Shown: piece by piece, positions 34,123-42,032 of the stretch
Layout of the letters: every line of letters begins with the position of its first letter
Position numbering within the stretch: position 1 is the first letter of the stretch
Origin: Bacteroidales bacterium
GTDB lineage: Bacteria > Bacteroidota > Bacteroidia > Bacteroidales > UBA1715
Length of the DNA stretch: 42,032 bases
Assembly: GCA_012519815.1 (NCBI GenBank)
Contig: JAAYPM010000033.1
Coordinates: forward strand, 1-42,032
Direction: 5' to 3'
Made by a program: the position numbers and the translations under genes
Notes under the pieces: model-generated
The model's input: the letters and a program-made list of their open reading frames with translations, nothing else
The model's database searches: none
Told to the model about the DNA's origin: nothing

Positions 34123-35019
34123 TTATATTTTTTCAACTATTCGCAATTTTGCACTTCGCGCCCTACTATTTCTCTGCAATTCAGCATCAGTTGGTGTGAT
34201 AACTTTTTTAGTTATATTCAAAAATGGCGTTAATATATTTCCATAAAAATCCTTTTCTACTTTTCCCTCAACATTTCCTGTTTTAAAGAAATTTTTCACA
34301 ATTCTATCTTCTAAAGAATGATATGTTATCACCACCAACCTCCCTCCGGGGACAAGCAAATCGAGGCTTGAACGCAAAAACCGCTTTAAAGTTTCCATTT
34401 CATTATTAACCTCAATTCGTATTGCCTGAAATAGTTGTGACAGATATTTATTTTCGGTTTTCGCATTACAAAAACGCACAGCTACATCACGTAAATCAAA
34501 TGTTGTTTCAATGTTTGTTTGAGAACGAGCATCACAAATAGCCGCAGCTAATTTTCGTGCATTTGGCAATTCTCCATAATCTCGAAAAATTGTAGTAAGT
34601 GAATCTAAATCATATTCATTCACAACAACACTTGCATTTTTACTTGCATTTATATCCATGCGCATATCAAGCTTGCTGTTAAATCGAAAAGAAAAACCAC
34701 GTTCTGGAGTATCAAAATGATGAGAAGAAACGCCTAAATCAGCAAGAATACCATTTACGCGATGTACTTGAAAATACTCTAAAAAATTTTTTACAAACGC
34801 AAAATTATGATTCACCAACACAAAACGCGAATCATCAAACGCATTTGCCTGCGCATCGCTATCTTGGTCAAAAGCAAAAAGTTTTCCATCTTGTAATTTT
34901 TGTAAAATAGAGAGAGAGTGCCCCCCTCCACCAAACGTTGCGTCAACATACACCCCATTTGGCGAAATATTTAGCCCCTCTATGCTTTCGGTTAATAAAA
35001 CCGGAACATGATAACTCAT
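34123..35019 (-). CDS. rsmH: 16S rRNA (cytosine1402-N4)-methyltransferase
   Basis: RsmH (MraW) methylates C1402 in the decoding centre of 16S rRNA using S-adenosylmethionine. The 298-residue protein starts SYHVPVLLTESIEGL and carries the SAM motif DATFGGGGHS (26-35), GILADLGVSSHHFDTPERGFSFR, LFQAIRIEVNNEME, and GGRLVVITYHSLEDRIVKNFF. Second gene of the cluster, 6 nt after mraZ and 6 nt before ftsL. Confidence 0.98.
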   Translation of the reverse strand: MSYHVPVLLTESIEGLNISPNGVYVDATFGGGGHSLSILQKLQDGKLFAFDQDSDAQANAFDDSRFVLVNHNFAFVKNFLEYFQVHRVNGILADLGVSSHHFDTPERGFSFRFNSKLDMRMDINASKNASVVVNEYDLDSLTTIFRDYGELPNARKLAAAICDARSQTNIETTFDLRDVAVRFCNAKTENKYLSQLFQAIRIEVNNEMETLKRFLRSSLDLLVPGGRLVVITYHSLEDRIVKNFFKTGNVEGKVEKDFYGNILTPFLNITKKVITPTDAELQRNSRARSAKLRIVEKI

Positions 35020-35025
35020 ACTCTC

Positions 35026-35499
35026 TTATTCATACAAATTAAAATTATCTCCAAAAATCTCCGCCGCAAGCTGCTCAAAATCAGACTGAGACAACATGCT
35101 CTCGTTTGCATCATATTTAGATTTATCCCAAATTTCAATCACAGCTCCTACTCCCAAAAAAACAAGCTCTTTAGAAAACCCCGCAAAATCAAACAGATTT
35201 TTAGTAACCAACAAACGCCCCATAGCATCTAAAGAAACCTCAACAGTACCTTTTGCAAATTGCGTAAGAAAAACATTGTGTTTTTTATTGAAAATAGGAT
35301 TTAGTTTTTTTGTGAGTTGCGTCATCATTGCTGTCCAGCTTTCTATAGGATGCAATTCTAAACACTGCTTGTAATTACTTTTTTTCAAAACAAAACGCAA
35401 AGTTTCATCAGATGAATTAAGCTGACGTTTAAGCGGAGCGGGTAGTAAAACCCGTGCTTTTGCATCTAATTTTCCGCTATGTTCTCCAACAAATGTCAT
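35026..35499 (-). CDS. mraZ: Transcriptional regulator MraZ
   Basis: 157 residues from the ATG at 35499, giving MTFVGEHSGKLDAKARVLLPAPLKRQL, the family's conserved start. The longer open frame from 35574 adds 25 hydrophobic residues that lie over the likely operator, so it is rejected. Two MraZ/AbrB-like units are visible, the second around LTQFAKGTVEVSLDAMGRLLVTKNL, with the DxxGR motif in DAMGRL. MraZ binds repeats upstream of its own gene and represses the dcw promoter in the species studied. First gene of the cluster. Confidence 0.95.
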   Translation of the reverse strand: MTFVGEHSGKLDAKARVLLPAPLKRQLNSSDETLRFVLKKSNYKQCLELHPIESWTAMMTQLTKKLNPIFNKKHNVFLTQFAKGTVEVSLDAMGRLLVTKNLFDFAGFSKELVFLGVGAVIEIWDKSKYDANESMLSQSDFEQLAAEIFGDNFNLYE

Positions 35500-35558
35500 T
35501 ATGTTTTTGTTCTGTTTTAAATAAAATACTATTACAATGGTAAAAATAAACTTTATTT

Positions 35559-35594
35559 CCCCATTTTTCCACATTATTTGCCACTTTTTACCAC
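35559..35594 (-). promoter_or_regulatory. Candidate MraZ operator upstream of the dcw cluster
   Basis: Read on the minus strand, four G-rich tetramers stand in a row: GTGG (35591-35594), GTGG (35581-35584), GTGG (35569-35572) and GGGG (35559-35562). Their spacing from start to start is 10, 12 and 10 bp, close to one helical turn. Known MraZ sites are direct repeats of TGGGN-type boxes at about 10-bp spacing just upstream of mraZ. The site ends 60 bp before the mraZ ATG. A full TTG/TAnnTTTG promoter is not visible; TATTTTTA at about 35543-35550 is one base off the -7 consensus. Confidence 0.55.
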
Positions 35595-35723
35595 ATTGTT
35601 AATAACTTTTCTATTTTTTAACAATGATTAAAAATTTTAAAATAAAAATGCAGAGCAAAAATTATCGTGATATAGAGAGATGAAAATCATATACAAAAAG
35701 AGTATTCATACAAAAAAATACGT

Positions 35724-35731
35724 TATTTTTG
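35724..35731 (+). promoter_or_regulatory. Candidate -7 element for the Mur ligase paralogue
   Basis: TATTTTTG matches TAnnTTTG. It would give a leader of about 105 nt before the ATG at 35842. No TTG at -33 spacing. Confidence 0.4.
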
Positions 35732-35757
35732 ATGTGAATTTTCAACTATAAACAGTG

Positions 35758-35805
35758 ATGTAAGAAGAAATTTTACTAAAAATTACTATAATAAAATTCT
35801 TACAT
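35758..35805 (+). promoter_or_regulatory. Hairpin in the leader of the Mur ligase paralogue
   Basis: ATGTAAG followed by a 4-nt bulge and AATTTTA (35758-35775) can pair completely with TAAAATTCTTACAT (35792-35805) across a 16-nt loop, giving 14 base pairs. There is no T-tract, so it does not look like a terminator. Outside it, AACAGT (35751-35756) and ACTGTT (from about 35817) could pair as well. Possible leader structure or operator. Confidence 0.4.
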
Positions 35806-35841
35806 TACATGTTAATACTGTTCTATTAAAACATACAAACC

Positions 35842-37224
35842 ATGAAATCATATCCATACAAATCGTTTTTTTTTATAGGAATTGCAGGAACAGGAATGAG
35901 TGCAATTGCACAATACCTTAAAGGTAAAGAAAAAAAAATAGCAGGTTCAGACCGCATGTTTCATGCAACAAACAAAATGCAAATTCAAGAACAATTTGAA
36001 TCACAAGGAATTACATGCTTTTCTCAAGACGGAAGTGGAATTACTCAAGATATAGATGTTGTAGTAATTTCAACTGCTATTGAAGAGTCAAATATTGAAT
36101 ATCAAAAAGCAAAAAAACTACATATTCCTATTATAAAACGCTCAGAATTATTAGCAATTATTTCAAACAGTATTCCCACTATAGCCGTGGGAGGAACCGC
36201 AGGAAAATCTACAACAACCGCAATGATTTTTCATATACTGCAAAGTTGTGGAAAAAACCCCTCACTTATTACTGGTGCTGGGTTATCGTCGCTTCAAAAA
36301 CAAGGAATACCAGGAAACGCTTGGGTAGGAGAAGGAAATTGGCTTGTAATTGAAGCCGATGAATCTGATGGTTCTATTGTCAATTATTCTCCCGAAATTG
36401 GTATTCTTCTTAATATTCAACGCGATCATAAAGAATATCATGAATTACAGGAATTGTTCACACAATTTAAAGAAAACACTAAGTCATTTTTTATTGTAAA
36501 TCAAAATTGCGAGCGAGCAAAAATGCTTTCACAAAATGCAGAATATGATTTTGGATTTAGTAGCAATGCTGGCATATATGGACATGATTTTAAACAAAAC
36601 GGTTTTTCTATATCATTTTCGGTACATTCGCAACAATGCACTATTCCTGTTATAGGAAAACATAATATGGAAAACGCACTTGCAGCACTTGCAGTAAGCG
36701 TAAAAGTAGGCATTTCCATGCCTGATGCCATTCATGCGTTGGCATCCTTTGAAGGAATATACAGACGCACACAACTTGTTGGAAAAGACGCACATGCAAA
36801 CATATATGTTGTTGATGATTTTGCTCACAACCCATCTGAAGTTTCTGCAGCAATAGCAGCCTGTCAAGAAATTTCACCACGAGTTATTGCATGGTTTCAG
36901 CCTCATGGTTTTGGGCCGTTACAATTTATGCACAAAGAATTAGCACAAGACGTAAGTACGCAATTGCGAAAACAAGATATTTTCTGTATTTCAGATGTGT
37001 TTTATGCGGGTGGAACGGTGGATAAAAACATTTCGCCACGTATTGTTTCAGATGCTATGCAAAAAAATGGGAAAAACGCATTATATATACAACAAAAAAA
37101 TGATTTTTTACAACAATTACCAACACTTGTTCAAGACAACGACATAGTGCTTATAATGGGGGCACGAGATCCTCATTTACATGAATTTGCGCAACAAGTT
37201 TTACAAACAATTCACGCAAGATAA
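35842..37224 (+). CDS. Mur ligase family protein, MurC/Mpl-like paralogue
   Basis: 460 residues with the three-domain Mur ligase layout. The N terminus FFFIGIAGTGMSAIAQYLKGK is MurC/Mpl-like, the ATP loop reads GTAGKST (118-124) where MurC and Mpl have GTHGKT, the substrate motif is EADESDGS (171-178), and the third-domain motif is DDFAHNP (325-331) where MurC has DDYAHHP. It is therefore either Mpl, which recycles tripeptide onto UDP-MurNAc, or a divergent ligase of unknown substrate. A true murC lies in the dcw cluster, so this copy is not the essential one. It is divergent from mraZ and overlaps the convergent purF-like gene by 13 nt. Confidence 0.8.
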   Translation: MKSYPYKSFFFIGIAGTGMSAIAQYLKGKEKKIAGSDRMFHATNKMQIQEQFESQGITCFSQDGSGITQDIDVVVISTAIEESNIEYQKAKKLHIPIIKRSELLAIISNSIPTIAVGGTAGKSTTTAMIFHILQSCGKNPSLITGAGLSSLQKQGIPGNAWVGEGNWLVIEADESDGSIVNYSPEIGILLNIQRDHKEYHELQELFTQFKENTKSFFIVNQNCERAKMLSQNAEYDFGFSSNAGIYGHDFKQNGFSISFSVHSQQCTIPVIGKHNMENALAALAVSVKVGISMPDAIHALASFEGIYRRTQLVGKDAHANIYVVDDFAHNPSEVSAAIAACQEISPRVIAWFQPHGFGPLQFMHKELAQDVSTQLRKQDIFCISDVFYAGGTVDKNISPRIVSDAMQKNGKNALYIQQKNDFLQQLPTLVQDNDIVLIMGARDPHLHEFAQQVLQTIHAR

Positions 37225-39125
37225 TACGCGCGTTTATTATTTTTTTCGATATAATTAATATACGCATTATTTACAGCTCTATTTCCACCCGGAGTAGGAT
37301 AATTACCGGTAAAAAACCAATCACCTTTATGGTTTGGGCATGCAATATGGAGGTTTTCTACTGTTTGAAAAATTATTTCAACATCTACATCAATTCCCTC
37401 AAAACAAAGCATTTCTGTGATTTTAGCACTAATCTGTTCAGGAGTAAAAGGAGCATATATTTCTTTTACATAATTTACAATTTCTTCTTTTGGCAAATTC
37501 ATCTGAGCCTTAGATTTATTATACACCTCATTAATAATGCTTTCTTGCTTTGTTTCTCGTAGCAAAGCAATAGCCGCAGTAAAAGCACACAAATCACCTA
37601 ATTTTGCCATATCAATTCCATAACAATCAGGGTAACGAATTTGGGGAGCAGACGAAACAACAATAATTTTTTTCGGATGCAATCGACTTAAAATTTTAAC
37701 AATACTTTTTTTAAGCGTTGTTCCACGTACAATTGAGTCGTCAATAACCACAAGATTATCGGTGTTTTTTATAACCCCATACGTTGCATCATACACATGA
37801 GCGACTAAATCATCGCGATTAGCATCTTCGGTAATAAACGTACGTAATTTCACATCTTTTATAGCTATTTTTTCAAGACGTGCACTATGAGCAAGAATAG
37901 TTTGAATAGCTTCGCGCGTAACATTTTCCTGAGAAAAAAGCTCTAAAATTTGCTCTTCTTTTAATGAATTAATATATGTTTGCATGCCTGCTATCATACC
38001 ATAAAATGCTATTTCTGCGGTATTAGGAATGAATGATAAAACCGTATTATCCACATCATAATTAATAGATTTTAAAATTTGTGGTATGAGCAATTCTCCC
38101 AATTTTTTTCGCTCCAAATAAATATCAGCATCACTTCCACGCGAAAAATAAATACGTTCAAACGAGCATGCTTTTCGTTCTTTTGGCTCTGTAATTTGTT
38201 CTACATGTAAATCCCCATTTGATTTCACAATAACAGCACCTCCCGGAGGCACTTCAAATATTTGTTCAATAGGCACATTAAAAGCCGTTTGAATGACAGG
38301 GCGTTCCGATGTTGCAACAATAATTTCGTCATCAGCATAATAAAACGCTGGACGAATAGCTGAAGGGTCACGCATTATAAACGAATCGCCATTACCAATA
38401 ATTCCAGAAATAACATATCCGCCATCCCAATGTTTAGAAGCTTCACGAATCACATTGGCAACATCAAGTTCTTTTGAAATAAGCTCTGAAATTTCAATGT
38501 TCGTTTTACCTATTTGTTTATATTTTGTAAATATTCGTTGATTTTCTCTGTCTAAAAAATGTCCGATTTTTTCAAGTATTGTAACTATATCTGTGTATGC
38601 ACGAGGATGTTGCCCTAAATCAAGAAGTTTTTGATAGAGTTCATCCATATTTGCCAAATTAAAATTACCTGCCAACATAAGAGCACGTGTTCTCCAATTA
38701 TTATCGCGTTTAACTGGGTGCACACACGAGATATCATTTCCTCCGTATGTACTATATCGTAAATGTCCTAAATATATATCAGCAGCAAATTGTGTATTAT
38801 GTTTAATCCAATGGGTATCTTGTAACAACTCAGGATTTGTTTTTTGAATTTTAACATATGGTTTATTAATTTGATGAAAAAGCTTTGCTATTGGCGAACT
38901 TTTATTTGTACGAATTCGTGTAAGATATTCGTTGCCGGTGTCTGAATCTAATTTACAAAACGCTATTCCCGCCCCATCTTGTCCGCGATTATGTTGTTTT
39001 TCCATTAAAAGGTACAACTTATTTAGGCCATATTTCCACGTTCCATATTTTGTTTGATAAAATTCGAGAGGTTTTCGTAATCGAATAAATGCAATGCCAC
39101 ATTCGTGCTTAATTGAGTCGCTCAT
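37212..39125 (-). CDS. PurF-like amidophosphoribosyltransferase, long Bacteroidota form
   Basis: 637 residues, well above the roughly 460-510 of standard PurF. The N-terminal glutaminase domain has the nucleophile Cys9 in HECGIAF, with an 8-residue leader, and RGQDGAG. The C-terminal phosphoribosyltransferase domain has the PRPP loop VVIDDSIVRGTT. Extra sequence lies between the domains (LKEEQILELFSQENVTREAIQTIL) and at the C terminus. Such long paralogues occur in Bacteroidota. The standard reaction is PRPP plus glutamine to phosphoribosylamine, first step of purine synthesis; whether this form does that is uncertain. No purine genes are adjacent. Monocistronic, with a -7 element at 39151-39158. 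Confidence 0.85.
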   Translation of the reverse strand: MSDSIKHECGIAFIRLRKPLEFYQTKYGTWKYGLNKLYLLMEKQHNRGQDGAGIAFCKLDSDTGNEYLTRIRTNKSSPIAKLFHQINKPYVKIQKTNPELLQDTHWIKHNTQFAADIYLGHLRYSTYGGNDISCVHPVKRDNNWRTRALMLAGNFNLANMDELYQKLLDLGQHPRAYTDIVTILEKIGHFLDRENQRIFTKYKQIGKTNIEISELISKELDVANVIREASKHWDGGYVISGIIGNGDSFIMRDPSAIRPAFYYADDEIIVATSERPVIQTAFNVPIEQIFEVPPGGAVIVKSNGDLHVEQITEPKERKACSFERIYFSRGSDADIYLERKKLGELLIPQILKSINYDVDNTVLSFIPNTAEIAFYGMIAGMQTYINSLKEEQILELFSQENVTREAIQTILAHSARLEKIAIKDVKLRTFITEDANRDDLVAHVYDATYGVIKNTDNLVVIDDSIVRGTTLKKSIVKILSRLHPKKIIVVSSAPQIRYPDCYGIDMAKLGDLCAFTAAIALLRETKQESIINEVYNKSKAQMNLPKEEIVNYVKEIYAPFTPEQISAKITEMLCFEGIDVDVEIIFQTVENLHIACPNHKGDWFFTGNYPTPGGNRAVNNAYINYIEKNNKRAYYLA

Positions 39126-39150
39126 GCTTTAAAAGTTAATAAAATCTATG

Positions 39151-39158
39151 CAAATGTA
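39151..39158 (-). promoter_or_regulatory. Candidate -7 element for the purF-like gene
   Basis: On the minus strand TACATTTG matches TAnnTTTG and lies 25 nt before the ATG at 39125. No TTG at -33 spacing. Confidence 0.45.
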
Positions 39159-39241
39159 TGATTTATTTTTGCTGTAGTTTCAGTATTCATACCTTTTTTT
39201 ACTCTAAATCTATTTTTCCCACCAATAATAATTATATTTAG

Positions 39242-39249
39242 TACTTTTG
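39242..39249 (+). promoter_or_regulatory. Candidate -7 element for the response regulator gene
   Basis: TACTTTTG matches TAnnTTTG and lies 17 nt before the ATG at 39267, giving a leader of about 12 nt. No TTG at -33 spacing. Confidence 0.45.
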
Positions 39250-39266
39250 CAAGAAAATCATCTTAT

Positions 39267-39728
39267 ATGTTTTCTACACATTCAAAAAACACACAATCAC
39301 AATTATCCCCATCAAATAAAAATGAATTATCGGGTTTATGCGTATTATTAGCTGAAGATAATATCGTAAATCAAAACATGGTTTCTATAATATTAAAAAA
39401 ACGTGGAGCACACGTAATTGTCGCTGATAATGGACAAGAAGCACTTGAGAAATATTCACCAGAAACCATTGATATTATTCTTATGGACATTCAAATGCCT
39501 ATTTTAGATGGATATCAAACAACACAAAAAATTAGAAAATTAGAAAACAAAACATCTACGCATATTCCTATTATTGCTCTTACAGCCAATGCTCTTAACA
39601 ATGAGAAAGAACGATGCTTTGCACAAGGAATGGATGGGTATTTAAGCAAACCTTTCAGTATTCAAGATTTACTTGAATGTATAAAAAACACCTTAGATGC
39701 CGTTGCTATAAAACATAAAAAAGCGTAA
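39267..39728 (+). CDS. Single-domain response regulator (CheY-like receiver)
   Basis: 153 residues forming one receiver domain after a Ser/Asn-rich lead of about 22 residues. The acidic pair Glu30-Asp31 (LLAEDNIVNQ), the phospho-acceptor Asp74 (ILMDIQMP), the switch Thr106 (IALTAN) and Lys128 (SKPF) are all present, so phosphotransfer should work. The motif VNQNMVSIILKKRGAHV is typical of receivers from hybrid histidine kinases. There is no output domain, so it probably acts in a phosphorelay or by protein contact. No kinase is nearby. Convergent with leuS, 39 nt apart. Confidence 0.93.
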   Translation: MFSTHSKNTQSQLSPSNKNELSGLCVLLAEDNIVNQNMVSIILKKRGAHVIVADNGQEALEKYSPETIDIILMDIQMPILDGYQTTQKIRKLENKTSTHIPIIALTANALNNEKERCFAQGMDGYLSKPFSIQDLLECIKNTLDAVAIKHKKA

Positions 39729-39767
39729 AAGCAACTTTACTTCGTCAACAAACCCAAATTATTAATA

Positions 39768-42032
39768 TTACACAACAATATTTATAATTTTTCCAGGTAT
39801 TATAATAATTTTTTTAGGTTTTTCTGTTGCCAACCATTTTTCAGTACGTTCGTCAGCAAGAACAGTTTGCTCTATATCCTCTTTAGTCATAGTCTTAGGT
39901 AATTCCAATTCAAATCTTCGTTTTCCATTAAATGACACAGGATATACCACAGAATCATCTTCGAGCAAAGCAGAATCAACTTTAGGCCAGGGTTCATACG
40001 TTATAGAATCAGTTCCTCCATACAACTCCCATAATTCCTCGGCTATATGAGGTGCAAAAGGCGATAAAATTTGTGCAAACAAACGAGCTGTTTCTTTTGT
40101 TACTCGTCCAGCTTTATAACACGCATTTGTAAACATCATCATTTGAGAAATGGCTGTATTAAAGTGCAGTTGTTCAATATCATCAGAAACTTTTTGTATT
40201 GTTTTATGCAGTTCCTTGCTTATAGCAATATTTTCGGGTTCGTCATCATGGATATTTTGTACATCGGCAAAAAATCTATACACCCGTGCAAGAAAATTAA
40301 AAACACCTTTCACACCATTTTCTGTCCATGGTTTTGTTGCTTCAAGTGGTCCCATAAACATTTCATACAAGCGGAGACTATCGGCTCCATATTTAGCAAT
40401 AATATCATCTGGGTTTACCACATTTTTTAATGACTTTGACATTTTAGCAACAATTTGTTTCAATTGTTCGCCTGTTTCTATATGGTAATAAAGTCCATTT
40501 TTTTCCTCAACTAAATCAGAAGTAACTTTTGCTCCCGTTTTAGTTTCATACGCAAATGCCAAAATCATTCCTTGATTAAAGAGTTTTTGGTACGGCTCAT
40601 CGGTACTCACAATTCCTAAATCAAATAATACTTTATGCCAAAATCTACTATATAACAAATGTAGTACAGCATGTTCGGCACCACCAATATATAAATCAAC
40701 GGGCATCCAATATTTTTCAGCTTCAGACGAAAAAGGCTCATCGTTATTTGTAGGGTCAATATAGCGTAAATAATACCAACACGAGCCAGCCCACTGCGGC
40801 ATAGTGTTCGTTTCATATCGTCCTTTTCTACCATTTTTATCAGTTACTTGCAACCATTCTGTTGCATTTGCAAGCGGAGACTCTGCATTATCTCCGGGTT
40901 CATAATTTTCAAGTTCAGGCAATATATGTGGTAGTTGCGATTCGTCCATAACACTTATTTCTCCATCTTCCCAGTGAATAACAGGAAACGGCTCGCCCCA
41001 ATATCTTTGACGACTAAACAGCCAATCTCTAATTTTATAATTTACGGTAGCTTTTCCTAATCCTTGTTGCTCTAACCATGCAATAATTGTTGCAATACCG
41101 TCTTTTTTACTCATTCCATTAATATCAATTCCCAAATGTTCATTTGCAGAATTAATATACACACCATCATCTTCCCAACACGCAGCGCCTTGCAACACTT
41201 TTTCTCTTAACTCCTTATCAGCCTGTTCGGGGTCGAGAATACAAATAATAGGGAGATTAAATTTTTGAGCAAATTCAAAATCACGAGTATCATGAGCAGG
41301 CACCGCCATAATTGCTCCTGTACCATATCCCATAAGCACATAATCGGCAACCCAAATTGGTATCTGAGTATTTGTAAGAGGATTTATTGCATATGTTCCT
41401 GTAAATACTCCTGTTTTTTCTTTTGCTAGTTCCGTTCTATCAAGATCAGATTTTTTTGCAGCTTGCACAATATATTCTTGAACCTCATGCATTTTTTCGT
41501 TACTTACAATAGAATGCAACAATGGATGTTCAGGAGCGATAACCATGTATGTTGCACCAAAAAGCGTATCAGGACGAGTTGTATATACACTCAGACTTTC
41601 TTGTGAATCAACAATAGAAAATTTCACTTCGGCACCTGTAGAACGCCCTATCCAGTTTCGTTGCATATCTTTCACACCCTCAGGCCAATCCACAGTATCA
41701 AGCCCTTGCAGCAAACGTTCAGCATAGTGCGGAATACGGAGCATCCACTGTTTTAAATTCTTTTTAGAAACTTGATTTCCACATTTTTCGTGAGCACCAT
41801 CAGTTAACACCTCTTCATTAGCACACACTGTTTTACAATCAGCACACCACCACACCTGTGCATTATCATAATACGCAAGTCGCCTATCATTTATATATTT
41901 TGTAACAGACTGTTCTCCTTGTGCTGCAATATCCTTAGGAATAGGAAGTTCCGAAATAGGTCGTCCTTTCTGAGCATCAACGTCAAACCAAGTATTATAT
42001 AATTTAATAAATATCCATTGTGTCCATTTATA
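39768..42032 (-). CDS. leuS: Leucyl-tRNA synthetase, N terminus beyond right edge
   Basis: The frame stays open to the right edge, and 754 residues are visible. They start YKWTQWIFIKLYNTWFD, so roughly 130-170 residues including the HIGH motif are missing. LeuRS landmarks are the zinc-type cysteines (WWCADCKTVCANEE), the CP1 editing domain (TTRPDTLFGATYMVIAPEHPL, MAVPAHDTRDFEFA), the leucine-specific region (GSCWYYLRYIDP), and the signature KMSKSLKNVVNP. The anticodon-binding domain and the short C-terminal domain close the protein. It charges tRNA-Leu. A GTG at 41855 is internal and not the true start. Confidence 0.97.
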   Translation of the reverse strand, partial: YKWTQWIFIKLYNTWFDVDAQKGRPISELPIPKDIAAQGEQSVTKYINDRRLAYYDNAQVWWCADCKTVCANEEVLTDGAHEKCGNQVSKKNLKQWMLRIPHYAERLLQGLDTVDWPEGVKDMQRNWIGRSTGAEVKFSIVDSQESLSVYTTRPDTLFGATYMVIAPEHPLLHSIVSNEKMHEVQEYIVQAAKKSDLDRTELAKEKTGVFTGTYAINPLTNTQIPIWVADYVLMGYGTGAIMAVPAHDTRDFEFAQKFNLPIICILDPEQADKELREKVLQGAACWEDDGVYINSANEHLGIDINGMSKKDGIATIIAWLEQQGLGKATVNYKIRDWLFSRQRYWGEPFPVIHWEDGEISVMDESQLPHILPELENYEPGDNAESPLANATEWLQVTDKNGRKGRYETNTMPQWAGSCWYYLRYIDPTNNDEPFSSEAEKYWMPVDLYIGGAEHAVLHLLYSRFWHKVLFDLGIVSTDEPYQKLFNQGMILAFAYETKTGAKVTSDLVEEKNGLYYHIETGEQLKQIVAKMSKSLKNVVNPDDIIAKYGADSLRLYEMFMGPLEATKPWTENGVKGVFNFLARVYRFFADVQNIHDDEPENIAISKELHKTIQKVSDDIEQLHFNTAISQMMMFTNACYKAGRVTKETARLFAQILSPFAPHIAEELWELYGGTDSITYEPWPKVDSALLEDDSVVYPVSFNGKRRFELELPKTMTKEDIEQTVLADERTEKWLATEKPKKIIIIPGKIINIVV

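Noticed and set aside
20280-35499. Absence of murF and ddl from the dcw cluster
   Set aside because: The order seen here without these two genes is, to my knowledge, normal for Bacteroidota, so it is not a sign of deletion.
1-42032. tRNA, rRNA or CRISPR array
   Set aside because: No cloverleaf-like sequence or regularly spaced repeat was seen in any intergenic gap. A tRNAscan or CRISPR search was not possible here.

Overview
The window comes from a low-GC member of the Bacteroidota, most likely Bacteroidales-like. The evidence is a TonB-dependent receptor with an N-terminal carboxypeptidase-regulatory-like domain paired with a DUF4249 lipoprotein, an alternative GlmU-type nucleotidyltransferase, a long PurF-like protein, a PASTA-tailed cell-division PBP, and repeated promoters of the Bacteroidota form TTG-N19/20-TAnnTTTG. 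The standard genetic code fits every gene. MurE carries a DNPR motif, which points to meso-diaminopimelate peptidoglycan. The species cannot be named from this sequence.

Layout, left to right. (1) 1-2708: the 5' part of a comEC-like DNA-uptake gene (minus), divergent from uvrB (plus). (2) 2771-9758: a block of cell-envelope genes, all minus. Five of them (lipoprotein, two small outer-membrane barrels, DUF4249 lipoprotein, TonB-dependent receptor) are packed with 9-13 nt gaps behind one consensus promoter at 8479-8508. Two further barrel-like paralogues lie upstream, one with its own terminator. (3) 9910-12478: a family 2 glycosyltransferase overlapping uvrC (plus). (4) 12480-16175: lon and an alternative glmU (minus). 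(5) 16176-20279: an accessory islet with two decayed RHS/YD-repeat fragments, a HigBA-type toxin-antitoxin pair with an ImmA/IrrE-like protease fused to the antitoxin, a small membrane protein that may be an orphan immunity gene, a second RelE/ParE-type pair, two copies of a 24-bp sequence that may be an IS end, and a truncated KilA-N protein. (6) 20280-35499: a complete dcw division and wall cluster on the minus strand in the order mraZ, rsmH, ftsL, ftsI, murE, mraY, murD, ftsW, murG, murC, ftsQ, ftsA, ftsZ. (7) 35842-42032: a second Mur ligase (plus) divergent from mraZ, a PurF-like amidotransferase (minus), a single-domain response regulator (plus), and leuS cut by the right edge (minus).

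The dcw genes overlap or are separated by at most 18 nt, so one long transcript is likely. They cover the route from UDP-MurNAc through lipid II to septal synthesis and the FtsZ ring, but lack murF and ddl. A row of GTGG/GGGG motifs upstream of mraZ is a plausible MraZ operator. The islet ends 24 bp short of the ftsZ stop codon, so accessory DNA has accumulated directly at the downstream end of the division cluster. The most interesting parts are the RHS/toxin-antitoxin islet, the five-gene envelope operon with its duplicated barrel tails, and the MurC/Mpl-like paralogue with an altered P-loop next to the dcw cluster.
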